NCBI GenBank assembly: GCA_965199815.1
Contig: CBDATE010000018.1
Span: 1-64,000 of the forward strand
Length of the DNA: 64,000 nt
From: Azotimanducus sp965199815
GTDB taxonomy: Bacteria > Pseudomonadota > Gammaproteobacteria > Pseudomonadales > Azotimanducaceae
Direction: 5' to 3'
Shown here: positions 49,601-58,021 of the stretch, in pieces
Layout: each line of letters opens with the position of its first letter
Numbering within the stretch: position 1 is the stretch's first letter
Notes under the pieces: model-generated
Seen by the model: the letters and a program-made list of their open reading frames with translations, nothing else
Told to the model about the DNA's origin: nothing
Database searches by the model: none
Program-made: the position numbers and the translations under genes

Positions 49601-52600
49601 AGGACATCGACGCATTGACGGACGATGCGGTGACGCTCACGCATACAGTGAGCGGTGCGGATTATGCCTCCGAGAGCGCGGCATCGGTGACGGTAACCAT
49701 CACCGAGAACGATGTGCGCGGGGTGACGGTATCGCCGACTTCCCTGACGATAGCGGAGGGTTCGACGGACACCTACACGGTGGTGCTGAATACCCAGCCG
49801 ACGGGAGATGTGACCGTGGCCGTAGGTGGAGCCTCGGGCGATGTGTCGGTGTCCACGACATCGCTGACCTTCACCTCGTCGACCTGGAACACCGCGCAGA
49901 CGGTGACGGTAACGGCGGCCGAGGACATCGACGCATTGACGGACGATGCGGTGACGCTCACGCATACAGTGAGCGGTGCGGATTATGCCTCCGAGAGCGC
50001 GGCATCGGTGACAGTGACCATCACCGAGAACGATGTGCGCGGGGTGACGGTATCGCCGACTTCCCTGACGATAGCGGAGGGTTCGACGGGCACCTACACG
50101 GTGGTGCTGAATACCCAGCCGACGGGAGATGTGACCGTGGCCGTGGGTGGAGCCTCGGGCGATGTGTCAGTGTCCACGACATCGCTGACCTTCACTTCAT
50201 CGACCTGGAACACCGCGCAGACGGTGACGGTAACGGCGGCTGAGGACATCGACGCATTGACGGACGATGCGGTGACGCTCACGCATACAGTGAGCGGTGC
50301 GGATTATGCCTCCGAGAGCGCAGCATCGGTGACGGTAACCATCACCGAGAACGATGTGCGCGGGGTGACGGTATCGCCGACTTCCCTGACGATAGCGGAG
50401 GGTTCGACCGGGACTTATACGGTGGTGCTGAATACCCAGCCGACGGGAGATGTGACGGTGGCCGTAGGTGGAGCCTCGGGCGATGTGTCAGTGTCCACGA
50501 CATCGCTGACCTTCACTTCGGCGACCTGGAACACCGCGCAGACGGTGACGGTAACGGCGGCTGAGGACATCGACGCATTGACGGACGATGCGGTGACGCT
50601 TACCCATGCTGTGAGCGGCGCGGACTATGCCTCCGAGAGCGCGGCATCGGTGACAGTGACCATCACCGAGAACGACGATTCCCTTCCCACGAAAGTGACC
50701 AACCTGAGAGTGACACCAGGAGATGGCTTGCTGAGCGTGAGCTGGACGGCGGCGAGCGTGGCTCCGAACGGCTACAGCGTACGCTGGCGTGTGCAGGGGC
50801 CGGGCACCACCTTGTCGGCCATCAACACAGTGGAGGGCACCTCGTTCAACATCCTCAACCTGACCAACGGCACGACCTACGTGGTGCGTGTTGATACGCG
50901 CAATGCGGCGAACACCGGCGTACAGGAGGGCACGAATGTGAGTGCGGTTGGTACGCCGGTTGGTCTGGAGTTTCCGGCAAGGAGCTTGACGGTGCCTGAG
51001 GGTGGGTCGAATACCTACACGGTGAGGTTGACCACTCGGCCAACGGGAGCTGTGACAGTGACGATAGGCCCTGCGGCGGACGATGTTCTGGGCGACATAT
51101 CGGTGTCCCCGAGTCATCTGGTTTTCACGATGGACAACTGGAACACCGCGCAGACGGTGACGGTAGCGGCAGCGCATGATGATGATGCGACGGACGACAC
51201 AGCAACGCTGACCCACACGGCGGCAGGCGGCGGCTACGAGCCTGCGAGCGGGAGTGTGACGGTGACGGTGGATGATGACGACACACACGGGGTGACGGTA
51301 TCACCGACTTCCCTGACGATAGCGGAGGGTTCGACGGGCACCTACACGGTGGTGCTGAATACCCGGCCAACGGGAGCTGTGACAGTGACCGTAGGTGGAG
51401 CATCGGGCGATGTATCGGTGTTCCCGAGCACCCTGACCTTCACCTCGACGACCTGGAACACCGCACAGACGGTGACGGTAGCGGCGGCTGAGGACGACGA
51501 CACATTGGCGGACGATGCGGTGACGCTCACGCATACAGTGAGCGGCGCGGACTACGCCTCCGAGAGCGCAGCATCGGTGACAGTGACCATCACCGAGAAC
51601 GATGTGCGCGGGGTGACGGTATCACCGACTTCCCTGACGATAGCGGAAGGTTCGACCGGGACTTATACGGTGGTGCTGAATACCCAGCCGACGGGAGCTG
51701 TGACCGTGACCGTAGGTGGAGCCTCGGGCGATGTGTCGGTGTCCACGACATCGCTGACCTTCACTTCATCGACCTGGAACACCGCGCAGACGGTGACGGT
51801 AACGGCGGCTGAGGACATCGACGCATTGGCGGACGATGCGGTGACGCTCACGCATACAGTGAGCGGTGCGGACTATGCCTCCGAGAGCGCGGCATCGGTG
51901 ACAGTGACCATCACCGAGAACGATGTGCGCGGGGTGACGGTGTCGCCGACTTCCCTGACGATAGCGGAGGGTTCTACGGGCACCTACGCAGTGGTGCTGA
52001 ATACCCGGCCGACGGGAGGTGTGACGGTGACCGTAGGTGGAGCCTCGGGCGATGTGTCAGTGTCCACGACATCGCTGACCTTCACTTCATCGACCTGGAA
52101 CACCGCACAGACGGTGACGGTAACGGCGGCTGAGGACGACGATGCAACGGCGGACGATGCGGTGACACTCACGCATACAGTGAGCGGTGCGGACTACACC
52201 TCCGAGAGCGTGGCATCGGTGACAGTGATCATCACCGAGAACGACACACGCGGGGTGACGGTATCGCCGACTTCCCTGACGATAGCGGAGGGTTCGACAG
52301 GCACCTACACGGTGGTGCTGAATACCCAGCCGACGGGAGCTGTGACCGTGACCGTGGGTGGAGCCTCGGGCGATGTATCGGTGTTCCCGAGCACCCTGAT
52401 CTTCACTTCATCGACCTGGAACACCGCCCAGACGGTGACGGTAACGGCAGCTGAGGACAACGATGCAACGGCGGACGATGCGGTGACGCTCACGCATACA
52501 GTGAGCGGTGCGGACTACGCCTCCGAGAGCGCAGCATCGGTGACAGTGACCATCACCGAGAACGACACACGCGGGGTGACGGTATCGCCGACTTCCCTGA

Positions 52601-52926
52601 CGATAGCGGAGGGTTCGACGGGCACCTACACGGTGGTGCTGAATACCCAGCCGACGGGAGCTGTGACGGTGGCCGTAGGTGGAGCATCGGGAGATGTGTC
52701 AGTGTCCACGACATCGCTGACCTTCACTTCATCGACCTGGAACTCCGCGCAGACGGTGACGGTAACGGCGGCTGAGGACGACGACGCATTGGCGGACGAT
52801 GCGGTGACACTCACGCATACAGTGAGCGGTGCGGACTACGCCTCCGAGAGCGCAGCATCGGTGACAGTGACCATCACCGAGAACGACCCAGCCGACGGGG
52901 TGACGTTATGTGATAGCGGAGGGTGA
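46621..52926 (+). CDS. Giant repeat adhesin, N-terminal and repeat region (autotransporter, interrupted)
   Basis: A long open frame for an exported adhesin. A strong signal peptide starts at ATG 46756 (MTRTTSSRFLPALATLMLL, cleavage after QPALAQ). The frame also extends upstream through a poly-C tract (as prolines) to ATG 46621 and TTG 46573, so the true start is uncertain. Then come a putative-Ig domain (about 46850-47110), FN3-like domains (about 47130-47400 and 47790-48080), several Calx-beta-like sandwiches (about 48090-48750), six 107-residue repeats, an FN3 domain (about 50690-50950), a variant sandwich and five more repeats. Each repeat carries SPTSLTIAEGSTGTYTVVLN and TWNTAQTVTVTAAED. 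It ends abruptly at 52926 in scrambled sequence; the barrel domain continues from 53608. Confidence 0.85.
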   Translation: MVRQMTKPDLHAAGAVPEASHQACLHDSPPPPPPPHFSSQAVRAHMTRTTSSRFLPALATLMLLTQPALAQTTSLTYSPVPDELWVGEEITPMIPTASGFIGGVVRYVVISAADNPILLPAGLELDETTGHITGTPTTVQDARTVNIAALAFGNTQRTDVDIEFPAVQKRPLAKPTGLMLKPGTLMSTSFTVQWNAVTGASGYTATATGNGRTHTGRVTDTEALFSDRVLITGNTDYTVSVRAIGDTNRYITPGPAAELRVKTVNRAPKLSLIRRVPTAFDQGRTTPVLNWLSILLYLIDEDGDRVTFEVESSRPDLVTAPLRQNRPILYPRFVASAGIDTAANLERQFLINVVRADSTSSGTSTLTIKAFDGADTTEFPLDLYVPWETMLLPAPVLTLRASDTALTVTWNEIPSAEEYRLEWKPSSESGWFHSGSSAKFLDVAGLHHEITGLESGTAYDVRIQSKDRTGPQLFSYGEYSARKTHRTSDRRGINLTPRSLRVEEGKTATYRVELASEPSGPVTVSVSGTSGTDLTVDKASLTFTSTTWNVPQTVTVTAREDDDSTDDRAILTHTATGANYNSVNDLLAVTVVDDDVAGLEFSTNSLTVPEGGSAIYTVKLKDPPTDTVTVTIGGEADGVTVDDTDGNMPGDQKTLTFTTSTWSTAQTVTVRAADDDNTVNESVTLSHTATGGGYESVSGNVSVMTVDDDASRGVTVSPTSLTIAEGSTGTYTVVLNTQPTGAVTVAVGGVSGDVSVSTTSLTFTSSTWNSAQTVTVTAAEDIDALADDAVTLTHTVSGADYASESAASVTVTITENDVRGVTVSPTSLAIAEGSTGTYTVVLNTQPTGAVTVAVGGASGDVSVSTTSLTFTSSTWNTAQTVTVTAAEDIDALTDDAVTLTHTVSGADYASESAASVTVTITENDVRGVTVSPTSLTIAEGSTDTYTVVLNTQPTGDVTVAVGGVSGDVSVSRTSLTFTSSTWNTAQTVTVTAAEDIDALTDDAVTLTHTVSGADYASESAASVTVTITENDVRGVTVSPTSLTIAEGSTDTYTVVLNTQPTGDVTVAVGGASGDVSVSTTSLTFTSSTWNTAQTVTVTAAEDIDALTDDAVTLTHTVSGADYASESAASVTVTITENDVRGVTVSPTSLTIAEGSTGTYTVVLNTQPTGDVTVAVGGASGDVSVSTTSLTFTSSTWNTAQTVTVTAAEDIDALTDDAVTLTHTVSGADYASESAASVTVTITENDVRGVTVSPTSLTIAEGSTGTYTVVLNTQPTGDVTVAVGGASGDVSVSTTSLTFTSATWNTAQTVTVTAAEDIDALTDDAVTLTHAVSGADYASESAASVTVTITENDDSLPTKVTNLRVTPGDGLLSVSWTAASVAPNGYSVRWRVQGPGTTLSAINTVEGTSFNILNLTNGTTYVVRVDTRNAANTGVQEGTNVSAVGTPVGLEFPARSLTVPEGGSNTYTVRLTTRPTGAVTVTIGPAADDVLGDISVSPSHLVFTMDNWNTAQTVTVAAAHDDDATDDTATLTHTAAGGGYEPASGSVTVTVDDDDTHGVTVSPTSLTIAEGSTGTYTVVLNTRPTGAVTVTVGGASGDVSVFPSTLTFTSTTWNTAQTVTVAAAEDDDTLADDAVTLTHTVSGADYASESAASVTVTITENDVRGVTVSPTSLTIAEGSTGTYTVVLNTQPTGAVTVTVGGASGDVSVSTTSLTFTSSTWNTAQTVTVTAAEDIDALADDAVTLTHTVSGADYASESAASVTVTITENDVRGVTVSPTSLTIAEGSTGTYAVVLNTRPTGGVTVTVGGASGDVSVSTTSLTFTSSTWNTAQTVTVTAAEDDDATADDAVTLTHTVSGADYTSESVASVTVIITENDTRGVTVSPTSLTIAEGSTGTYTVVLNTQPTGAVTVTVGGASGDVSVFPSTLIFTSSTWNTAQTVTVTAAEDNDATADDAVTLTHTVSGADYASESAASVTVTITENDTRGVTVSPTSLTIAEGSTGTYTVVLNTQPTGAVTVAVGGASGDVSVSTTSLTFTSSTWNSAQTVTVTAAEDDDALADDAVTLTHTVSGADYASESAASVTVTITENDPADGVTLCDSGG
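46704..46724 (+). repeat. Poly-C tract of 21 near the second adhesin start
   Basis: Twenty-one consecutive C lie 31 bp upstream of the signal-peptide ATG (46756). With 21 Cs the tract is in frame with ATG 46621; an ATG directly before the tract (46697, MTAPPP...) would be in frame with 19 or 22. Length changes would alter either the frame or the 5' leader. Confidence 0.85.
48754..50679 (+). repeat. Six tandem 321-bp adhesin repeats (block 1)
   Basis: Exact 321-bp period (107 codons), beginning at each RGVTVSPTSL. Copies are nearly identical at the DNA level, differing by scattered substitutions such as GTGTCCACGACA against GTGTCTCGGACA. They encode stacked beta-sandwich domains. Confidence 0.95.
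51286..52890 (+). repeat. Five tandem 321-bp adhesin repeats (block 2)
   Basis: The same 107-codon unit as block 1, resuming after an FN3 domain and a variant sandwich. Some copies have VFPSTLTFTS in place of VSTTSLTFTS. The block ends precisely at 52890, where readable sequence breaks down. Confidence 0.95.
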
Positions 52927-53607
52927 CCTACACGGTGGTGGAATACCGTCTCGGGCGATGCTCAGTGTCCACGACATCGCTGACAGTAGGCTCTGCGCCG
53001 GGTGGAGCCTCGGGCGATGTATCGGTGTTCCCGAGCACCCTGACTTTCACTTCATCAACCTGGAACACCGCGCAGACGGTAACGGTAACGGCGGCGCATG
53101 ATGATGATGCGACGGACGACACAGCAACGCTGACCCATACGGCATCGGGCGGCGGCTACGACGCGGTGACGGCCAGCCTGGCGGTGCAAGTCAACGACAA
53201 TGACGAGCGCGGTATTGTCTTCGAGCCGTCGGAGCCGCGCATGCAACTACGGGAGTGAAGCGAGGCATCCTACGGAGTGTCGCTGCTGAGTGAGCCATCT
53301 GGCGTGGTGCGGGTGTCGGTGAGCAGCGCGCATTCAGGGGTATCGGTGTCACCGACCACGCTGACCTTCACCCCAAATACATGGTGGGAGCCGCAATCGG
53401 TGACGCTTGGCATTGCGCGAGGAGCGCACGCGATATCTCCGACAGTGACCATCACGGGAGCGGAACGACGGCGTGTGCGCGGGGTAACGGTATCGCCGAC
53501 TTCCCTGACGATAGCGGAGGGTTCGACGGACACCTACACGGTGGTGCTGAATACCCAGCCGACGGGAGCTGTGGCAGTGACGGTGGCCGGGTGGAGCCTC
53601 GGGCGAT
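52891..53607 (+). pseudogene. Disrupted adhesin segment with frame lesions
   Basis: Recognisable pieces of the 107-residue repeat are joined by small deletions. The frame shifts near 52.92 kb. In the new frame, a TGA at 53256 stands where the second copy has GGA (53845). The frame shifts back near 53.59 kb, where bases in the GTGGCCGTAGGTGGAGCC consensus are altered. The short frames 52923-53258 and 53277-53690 are fragments, not genes. The cause is either genuine decay or misassembly of repeats. Confidence 0.75.
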
Positions 53608-54032
53608 GTGTCGGTGTCCACGACATCGCTGACCTTCACTTCATCGACCTGGAACACCGCGCAGACGGTGACGGTAACGGCAGCGCATGATGATGATGCG
53701 ACGGACGACACAGCAACGCTGACCCATACGGCATCGGGCGGCGGCTACGACGCGGTGACGGCCAGCCTGGCGGTGCAAGTCAACGACAATGACAAGCGCG
53801 GTATTGTCTTCGAGCCGTCGGAGCCGCGCATGCAGCTACGGGAGGGAAGCGAGGCATCCTACGGAGTGTCGCTGCTGAGTGAGCCATCTGGCGTGGTGCG
53901 GGTGTCGGTGAGCAGCGCGCATTCAGGGGTATCGGTGTCACCGACCACGCTGACCTTCACCCCAAATACATGGTGGGAGCCGCAATCGGTGACGCTTGGC
54001 ATTGCGCGAGGAGCGCACGCGATATCTCCGAC
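53094..54032 (+). repeat. 589-bp offset duplication in the adhesin (53094-53443 and 53683-54032)
   Basis: Two nearly identical 350-bp stretches lie 589 bp apart. Because 589 is not a multiple of three, the duplication itself moves the reading frame. Only the second copy is in frame with the barrel domain. Confidence 0.85.
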
Positions 54033-56547
54033 GGTGTTGATACGGCATCTGGCATCGGGAGCGGACTACGACGGCGTGTCAGCGGAGCGAAGCATGACTT
54101 TGGCGCAGTCCTTGTCGGCCCTGTCGGTGTCGCTGGGGGCAGCAGAGACGGGGAACGAGGGGGCAGATATGGTACTGCCGATACTGCTGTCGTCATCGCT
54201 TGAACAGGACGAGCAAGTTCGGGTGCGCTTCGTCGTCGGGGCTGACGGGGATACGGCGACGACTGCCGACTACCGCGTGGTTTCGAATGATCTGGTGTTC
54301 GCCGGCGGTCAATCCGGCGGGGCGATTCGCATCAATGTGCTGGATGATGCGCTGTCGGAACCGGAAGAAACATTGACGGTGTCGCTATTGGAAGTGAGTT
54401 CGAGCGATGTACGCCGAGAGATCTCGCTGATCGATGCTGAGCGCATGTACAGGATTGCTGCAAGTGATGCCCTGACCATCTCGCTGAGCGCATCGGTAGA
54501 TCGTATTCAGGAAGGTGGAGACAGTGCCGTATTCCAGGTGTCGCTGTCTGGCGGCGAGTTGGATTCTGCGCTCTCCGTGGGAGTGTTTGTGCATCCGGGT
54601 TCGACCGCGGATGCCAGGGATGTAGTGGGACTGCCGGCCTTTGTGACTCTGGTATCGGGAGCGCGAGCATTTGATTTTGCCGTGTCGGCGCTGCAGGAGA
54701 CGGGTATTCAGGATGAAGGGGACGAGCGACTGACGCTGACGCTCGGGCTGCCAACATCGGAGCTGAATTTGTCGCTCGCGGACGCGACAGCGAGCGTGAT
54801 GATTGGCGAGATTGACAGTCTGGCACGCAAATCAGGTGTGCAGCTCGGCCTTGGTGCCTATGCACGGTCAGTGGGCAGTGGTCTGGTGGAGACGATAGGA
54901 GCACGCTCGCGGGCATTGAAGGACATCGACGGCGAGCTCTCGTCGGTTCAGGTTGGTGGAGCGTCTCTGACGCAAACCCTGGCGCTTGGGCGAGGAGACG
55001 AGTCGACTTCGAACTCCGGAGTTTCGGAGCTCGCGCGGGCGCTGCAGCGCCTGCTGGCACCTGCGTCGAATGCTGGCGGTGGGCCGCGATCAAGTTCGCA
55101 AAGCCTGTTGTCAGGCAGCGAATTTCTGCTGACATCCGATCAGGCAGCGGACTCCGAATCGAACTTTGGTCGCTGGGCGGCATGGGGTCAGGGCAGCCTG
55201 TCGCACCACAAGATGGAGCAGCACCAAATCCGGATAGACGGAGACTTGCGCTCGATTCGGCTCGGGTTCGATGTGCGTTTGCGTGAAGATCTGCTGGCTG
55301 GCCTGGCGTTGAGTCGGGATGTCGGCGATGCCGACTACCTGCTTTCAGATGGACAATCGGGCTCTCTGCGGGCTGAAACTACCGGTATCTATCCCTACAT
55401 GCACTGGCGCCCGATGCCGGGAATCGGAACTTGGGGGGCGTTCGGATACGGCGTTGGCGATGCGCGCCTTGATGACGGTCTGGGCAATCCGGTGCAGACG
55501 AACATCGAGCTTGGATTGCTGGCGGCGGGTGTGCATCAGGATATGTTCGCTGTGGGCAATACCAGTTGGGCGCTGCATTCGGATGCGTTTCTGGTAGAAG
55601 TTGATGCGGACGAGGTGGAGGGCGGTGCGCTGCTGCCATCGACCTCGGCTCGCGCCTGGCGATTGCGCACCGCTCTGGAGGTTCAAACGGGCGCATTCTC
55701 GTCACCACTGTCCGGGAGCTTCGATCTGGGCTTTCGTCTTGATGGCGGGGATGCCCGCTATGGTGGCAGCGTGGAAGTGGGCGCGAGTCTCGCTTATGTG
55801 AATCCTGATGCTGGCATAGAGGCGCGACTGCGCGGCCGGTGGATGTCGTCGCTGCACCCCTCGCAAGCCCAGGAGCATGGGATAGGTTTGAGCTTCACCT
55901 ACGATGCCGGCATGATCGGGCGCGGTTGGATGCTGACGGCTTTACCTGAGTGGGGTCAACCATTGACCGGTGCGAAGTCTCTGTGGGAGGGCGCGGACCC
56001 ATTAAGCGGAGTGGATACCGGCGGCTTGTGGGCGGATGCTGCCTCACTGCGACTGCCTGTTCGCGTGGGCTATGGCGTGGGTCTGGGTGATGAACGACTA
56101 CTGACACCATTTGCCGAATGGACATCCATCGGGGATCTGGTTGAACAGCGCGTGGGGGCAGAGCTTGCGCTGCCACTGATACGCGGGTTCGAACTCGAGG
56201 TCGGTCTATACAGGCAGCAGGTATCGGGCGACCGCCTCGGCGGTGCACACCACACAAAATCATTGAACAACGGCTTTGGTGGCACCCGGTTGGACGCTGG
56301 CTGGTCCGGATCGGGTGCCTACAGGTATGCAGCGCCCGGACACACACCATCGACCCTTGGTGCAGGTCTCGGAGGGTGGGGGACGAGCGGTTACGCTGGG
56401 CCAGATGGGGTAAGCATGGCGCTGGAAGCACTGCTGTCACGTTCGCTGAACGATGGTCTTGGCGAGTTGCTGTTCGGTGCCAAGGCACTGAATGCAGAGG
56501 CATCGATTCAGATCGAGGCGCTCATGCAGATCAATATGCGCTTCTGA
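53608..56547 (+). CDS. Adhesin C-terminal part with autotransporter beta-barrel
   Basis: A 979-residue open frame beginning (GTG) inside an adhesin repeat; it is the continuation of the gene from 46.6 kb, not a separate gene. Seen: further beta-sandwich domains, including Calx-beta-like segments (about residues 200-410), a helical linker (GLGAYARSVGSGLVETIGAR), then an autotransporter-type barrel (about 540-979). Strands there alternate (WAAWGQGSLSHHKMEQHQI, SIRLGFDVRLREDLLAGLAL) and end in the outer-membrane signature IQIEALMQINMRF with terminal Phe. The barrel should anchor the adhesin in the outer membrane. Confidence 0.85.
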   Translation: MSVSTTSLTFTSSTWNTAQTVTVTAAHDDDATDDTATLTHTASGGGYDAVTASLAVQVNDNDKRGIVFEPSEPRMQLREGSEASYGVSLLSEPSGVVRVSVSSAHSGVSVSPTTLTFTPNTWWEPQSVTLGIARGAHAISPTVLIRHLASGADYDGVSAERSMTLAQSLSALSVSLGAAETGNEGADMVLPILLSSSLEQDEQVRVRFVVGADGDTATTADYRVVSNDLVFAGGQSGGAIRINVLDDALSEPEETLTVSLLEVSSSDVRREISLIDAERMYRIAASDALTISLSASVDRIQEGGDSAVFQVSLSGGELDSALSVGVFVHPGSTADARDVVGLPAFVTLVSGARAFDFAVSALQETGIQDEGDERLTLTLGLPTSELNLSLADATASVMIGEIDSLARKSGVQLGLGAYARSVGSGLVETIGARSRALKDIDGELSSVQVGGASLTQTLALGRGDESTSNSGVSELARALQRLLAPASNAGGGPRSSSQSLLSGSEFLLTSDQAADSESNFGRWAAWGQGSLSHHKMEQHQIRIDGDLRSIRLGFDVRLREDLLAGLALSRDVGDADYLLSDGQSGSLRAETTGIYPYMHWRPMPGIGTWGAFGYGVGDARLDDGLGNPVQTNIELGLLAAGVHQDMFAVGNTSWALHSDAFLVEVDADEVEGGALLPSTSARAWRLRTALEVQTGAFSSPLSGSFDLGFRLDGGDARYGGSVEVGASLAYVNPDAGIEARLRGRWMSSLHPSQAQEHGIGLSFTYDAGMIGRGWMLTALPEWGQPLTGAKSLWEGADPLSGVDTGGLWADAASLRLPVRVGYGVGLGDERLLTPFAEWTSIGDLVEQRVGAELALPLIRGFELEVGLYRQQVSGDRLGGAHHTKSLNNGFGGTRLDAGWSGSGAYRYAAPGHTPSTLGAGLGGWGTSGYAGPDGVSMALEALLSRSLNDGLGELLFGAKALNAEASIQIEALMQINMRF

Positions 56548-56610
56548 CACGCGCCCTCAGTCAGATCCCGGCTCATCAGGACTGAGGCCTCGTGCACACG
56601 ACAGCAGGTC

Positions 56611-57939
56611 TCACGACAGCAGCTCGGCGCGCAGCGAATTCGGCAGCGCCTCGCCGATGTGCACATCCGCGAATTCGCCGATCAGCTGATCGTTCGCGGC
56701 GCTGAAGTTGACCACCCGATTGCACTCGGTGCGCCCGGTCAGCTGTCCCGGGTCGCGATTCGAACGCCCCGTCACCAGAATACGCTGACGGCTGCCGACC
56801 AGCGCCTGGCCATGCCGCTCGCTTTGCAGGCGCAATTGCGCCTGCAACCGCGCCAGGCGCGCTCGTCTCACCTCAAGCGGCGTATCCAAGCCGAGCGAAG
56901 CGGCCGGCGTACCCGGCCTGGGACTGAAGAGGAAGCTGAACGAGGTGTCGAAATCAATCGCCTTGACCAATTCGAACGTGGCCTCGAAATCGGCATCGGT
57001 CTCCCCCGGATACCCGACGATGAAGTCCGAGGACAGGCTGATGGTGGGCCGCACCTTGCGCAGCGCCGCGACCCTGGCCTTGTATTCAAGCGCTGTATGG
57101 CCACGCTTCATGCGCGCCAGCACCCGATCCGAACCGCTTTGCACCGGCAGGTGCACATGATTGACCAGCTTCGGAATGTCACGAAACGCCTCGATCAGGC
57201 TTGCGCCGAATTCAACCGGATGCGAAGTAGTGAAGCGAATCCGTTCAATACCCTCGACCTCGGCGACGTAATACAGCAGCTCGGCGAGGTCTGCCTGATC
57301 GCCTTCAATCGGCCCCCGGTAGGCATTCACGTTCTGCCCCAGGAGGGTGACCTCGCGCACCCCCCGCTCGGCGAGCGAGCGCACTTCCCGCAGGACATCA
57401 GCCACAGGCCGCGAGAGCTCCGGGCCGCGCGTATAGGGCACCACGCAGAAGCTGCAAAATTTGCCGCACCCCTCCATGATGGTGACAAATGCACTCGCGC
57501 CGCGAACGCCTGGCGCGGGCAGGCTGTCGAATTTCTCGATGAAGGGAAAGCTGACATCCACCACCGGATGCCGGTGTCTGGCGCGTACCTGCTCGATCAT
57601 GTGCGGCAACTTGTGCAGCGTTTGCGGACCAAACACTATGTCCACGAACGGCGCACGCGCATGAATCTGCTCGCCCTCCTGACTCGCGACGCAACCGCCC
57701 ACGCCGATCAGCAGCGCGGGATTGGCGGCCTTGAGTGGTCGCCAGCGCCCGATGGCGCTGAACACCTTCTCCTGCGCCTTCTCGCGAATGGAACAGGTAT
57801 TGATGAGCAGCAGGTCCGCAAGCGCCGGGTCGTCGGTCTCCTCGAAGCCATGGCTGGCGCGCAGCACATCGCGCATACGATCAGAATCGTATGCGTTCAT
57901 CTGACAGCCTTGGGTGACTATATGCAGCTTGGGTGCCAC
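56611..57939 (-). CDS. miaB: tRNA-2-methylthio-N6-dimethylallyladenosine synthase
   Basis: A radical-SAM methylthiotransferase of about 442 residues, modifying A37 of tRNAs that read UNN codons. Seen: N-terminal cluster cysteines (TQGCQMNAYDS, NTCSIREKA, GGCVASQEG), the radical-SAM CSFCVVPYTRG, and a C-terminal TRAM domain (RQRILVTGRSNRDPGQLTGR). GTG 57939 has AGGCGG upstream and lies downstream of a TATAAT; GTG 57966 is nine codons earlier but nearly at the predicted transcript start. Usually followed by ybeZ; here the adhesin intervenes. Confidence 0.93.
   Translation of the reverse strand: MAPKLHIVTQGCQMNAYDSDRMRDVLRASHGFEETDDPALADLLLINTCSIREKAQEKVFSAIGRWRPLKAANPALLIGVGGCVASQEGEQIHARAPFVDIVFGPQTLHKLPHMIEQVRARHRHPVVDVSFPFIEKFDSLPAPGVRGASAFVTIMEGCGKFCSFCVVPYTRGPELSRPVADVLREVRSLAERGVREVTLLGQNVNAYRGPIEGDQADLAELLYYVAEVEGIERIRFTTSHPVEFGASLIEAFRDIPKLVNHVHLPVQSGSDRVLARMKRGHTALEYKARVAALRKVRPTISLSSDFIVGYPGETDADFEATFELVKAIDFDTSFSFLFSPRPGTPAASLGLDTPLEVRRARLARLQAQLRLQSERHGQALVGSRQRILVTGRSNRDPGQLTGRTECNRVVNFSAANDQLIGEFADVHIGEALPNSLRAELLS
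56618..56642. repeat. Direct repeat, right copy (within miaB 3' end)
   Basis: The functional copy of the 25-bp sequence, encoding the MiaB C terminus (NSLRAELLS). It differs from 46356-46380 by one base. Confidence 0.85.
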
Positions 57940-57969
57940 GATGCCGCCTGTCTGCGGGGAAGGCACAGA

Positions 57970-57975
57970 TTATAG
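57970..57975 (-). promoter_or_regulatory. -10 element of miaB
   Basis: A perfect TATAAT on the minus strand, 30 bp upstream of GTG 57939. No good -35 is apparent at 16-18 bp. Confidence 0.5.
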
Positions 57976-58021
57976 CCTTGCGCGCCTCCAAACATACCGA
58001 GACGCTTCATAATCGAGCCCC

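Noticed and set aside
48810..52814. Series of 62-codon antisense frames repeating every 321 bp (MSVTASS...)
   Set aside because: Each copy of the adhesin repeat necessarily makes the same antisense frame; they are products of the repetition.
52923..53690. Two small separate genes (52923-53258 and 53277-53690)
   Set aside because: They encode mid-repeat fragments of the adhesin in a shifted frame and have no signals for expression.
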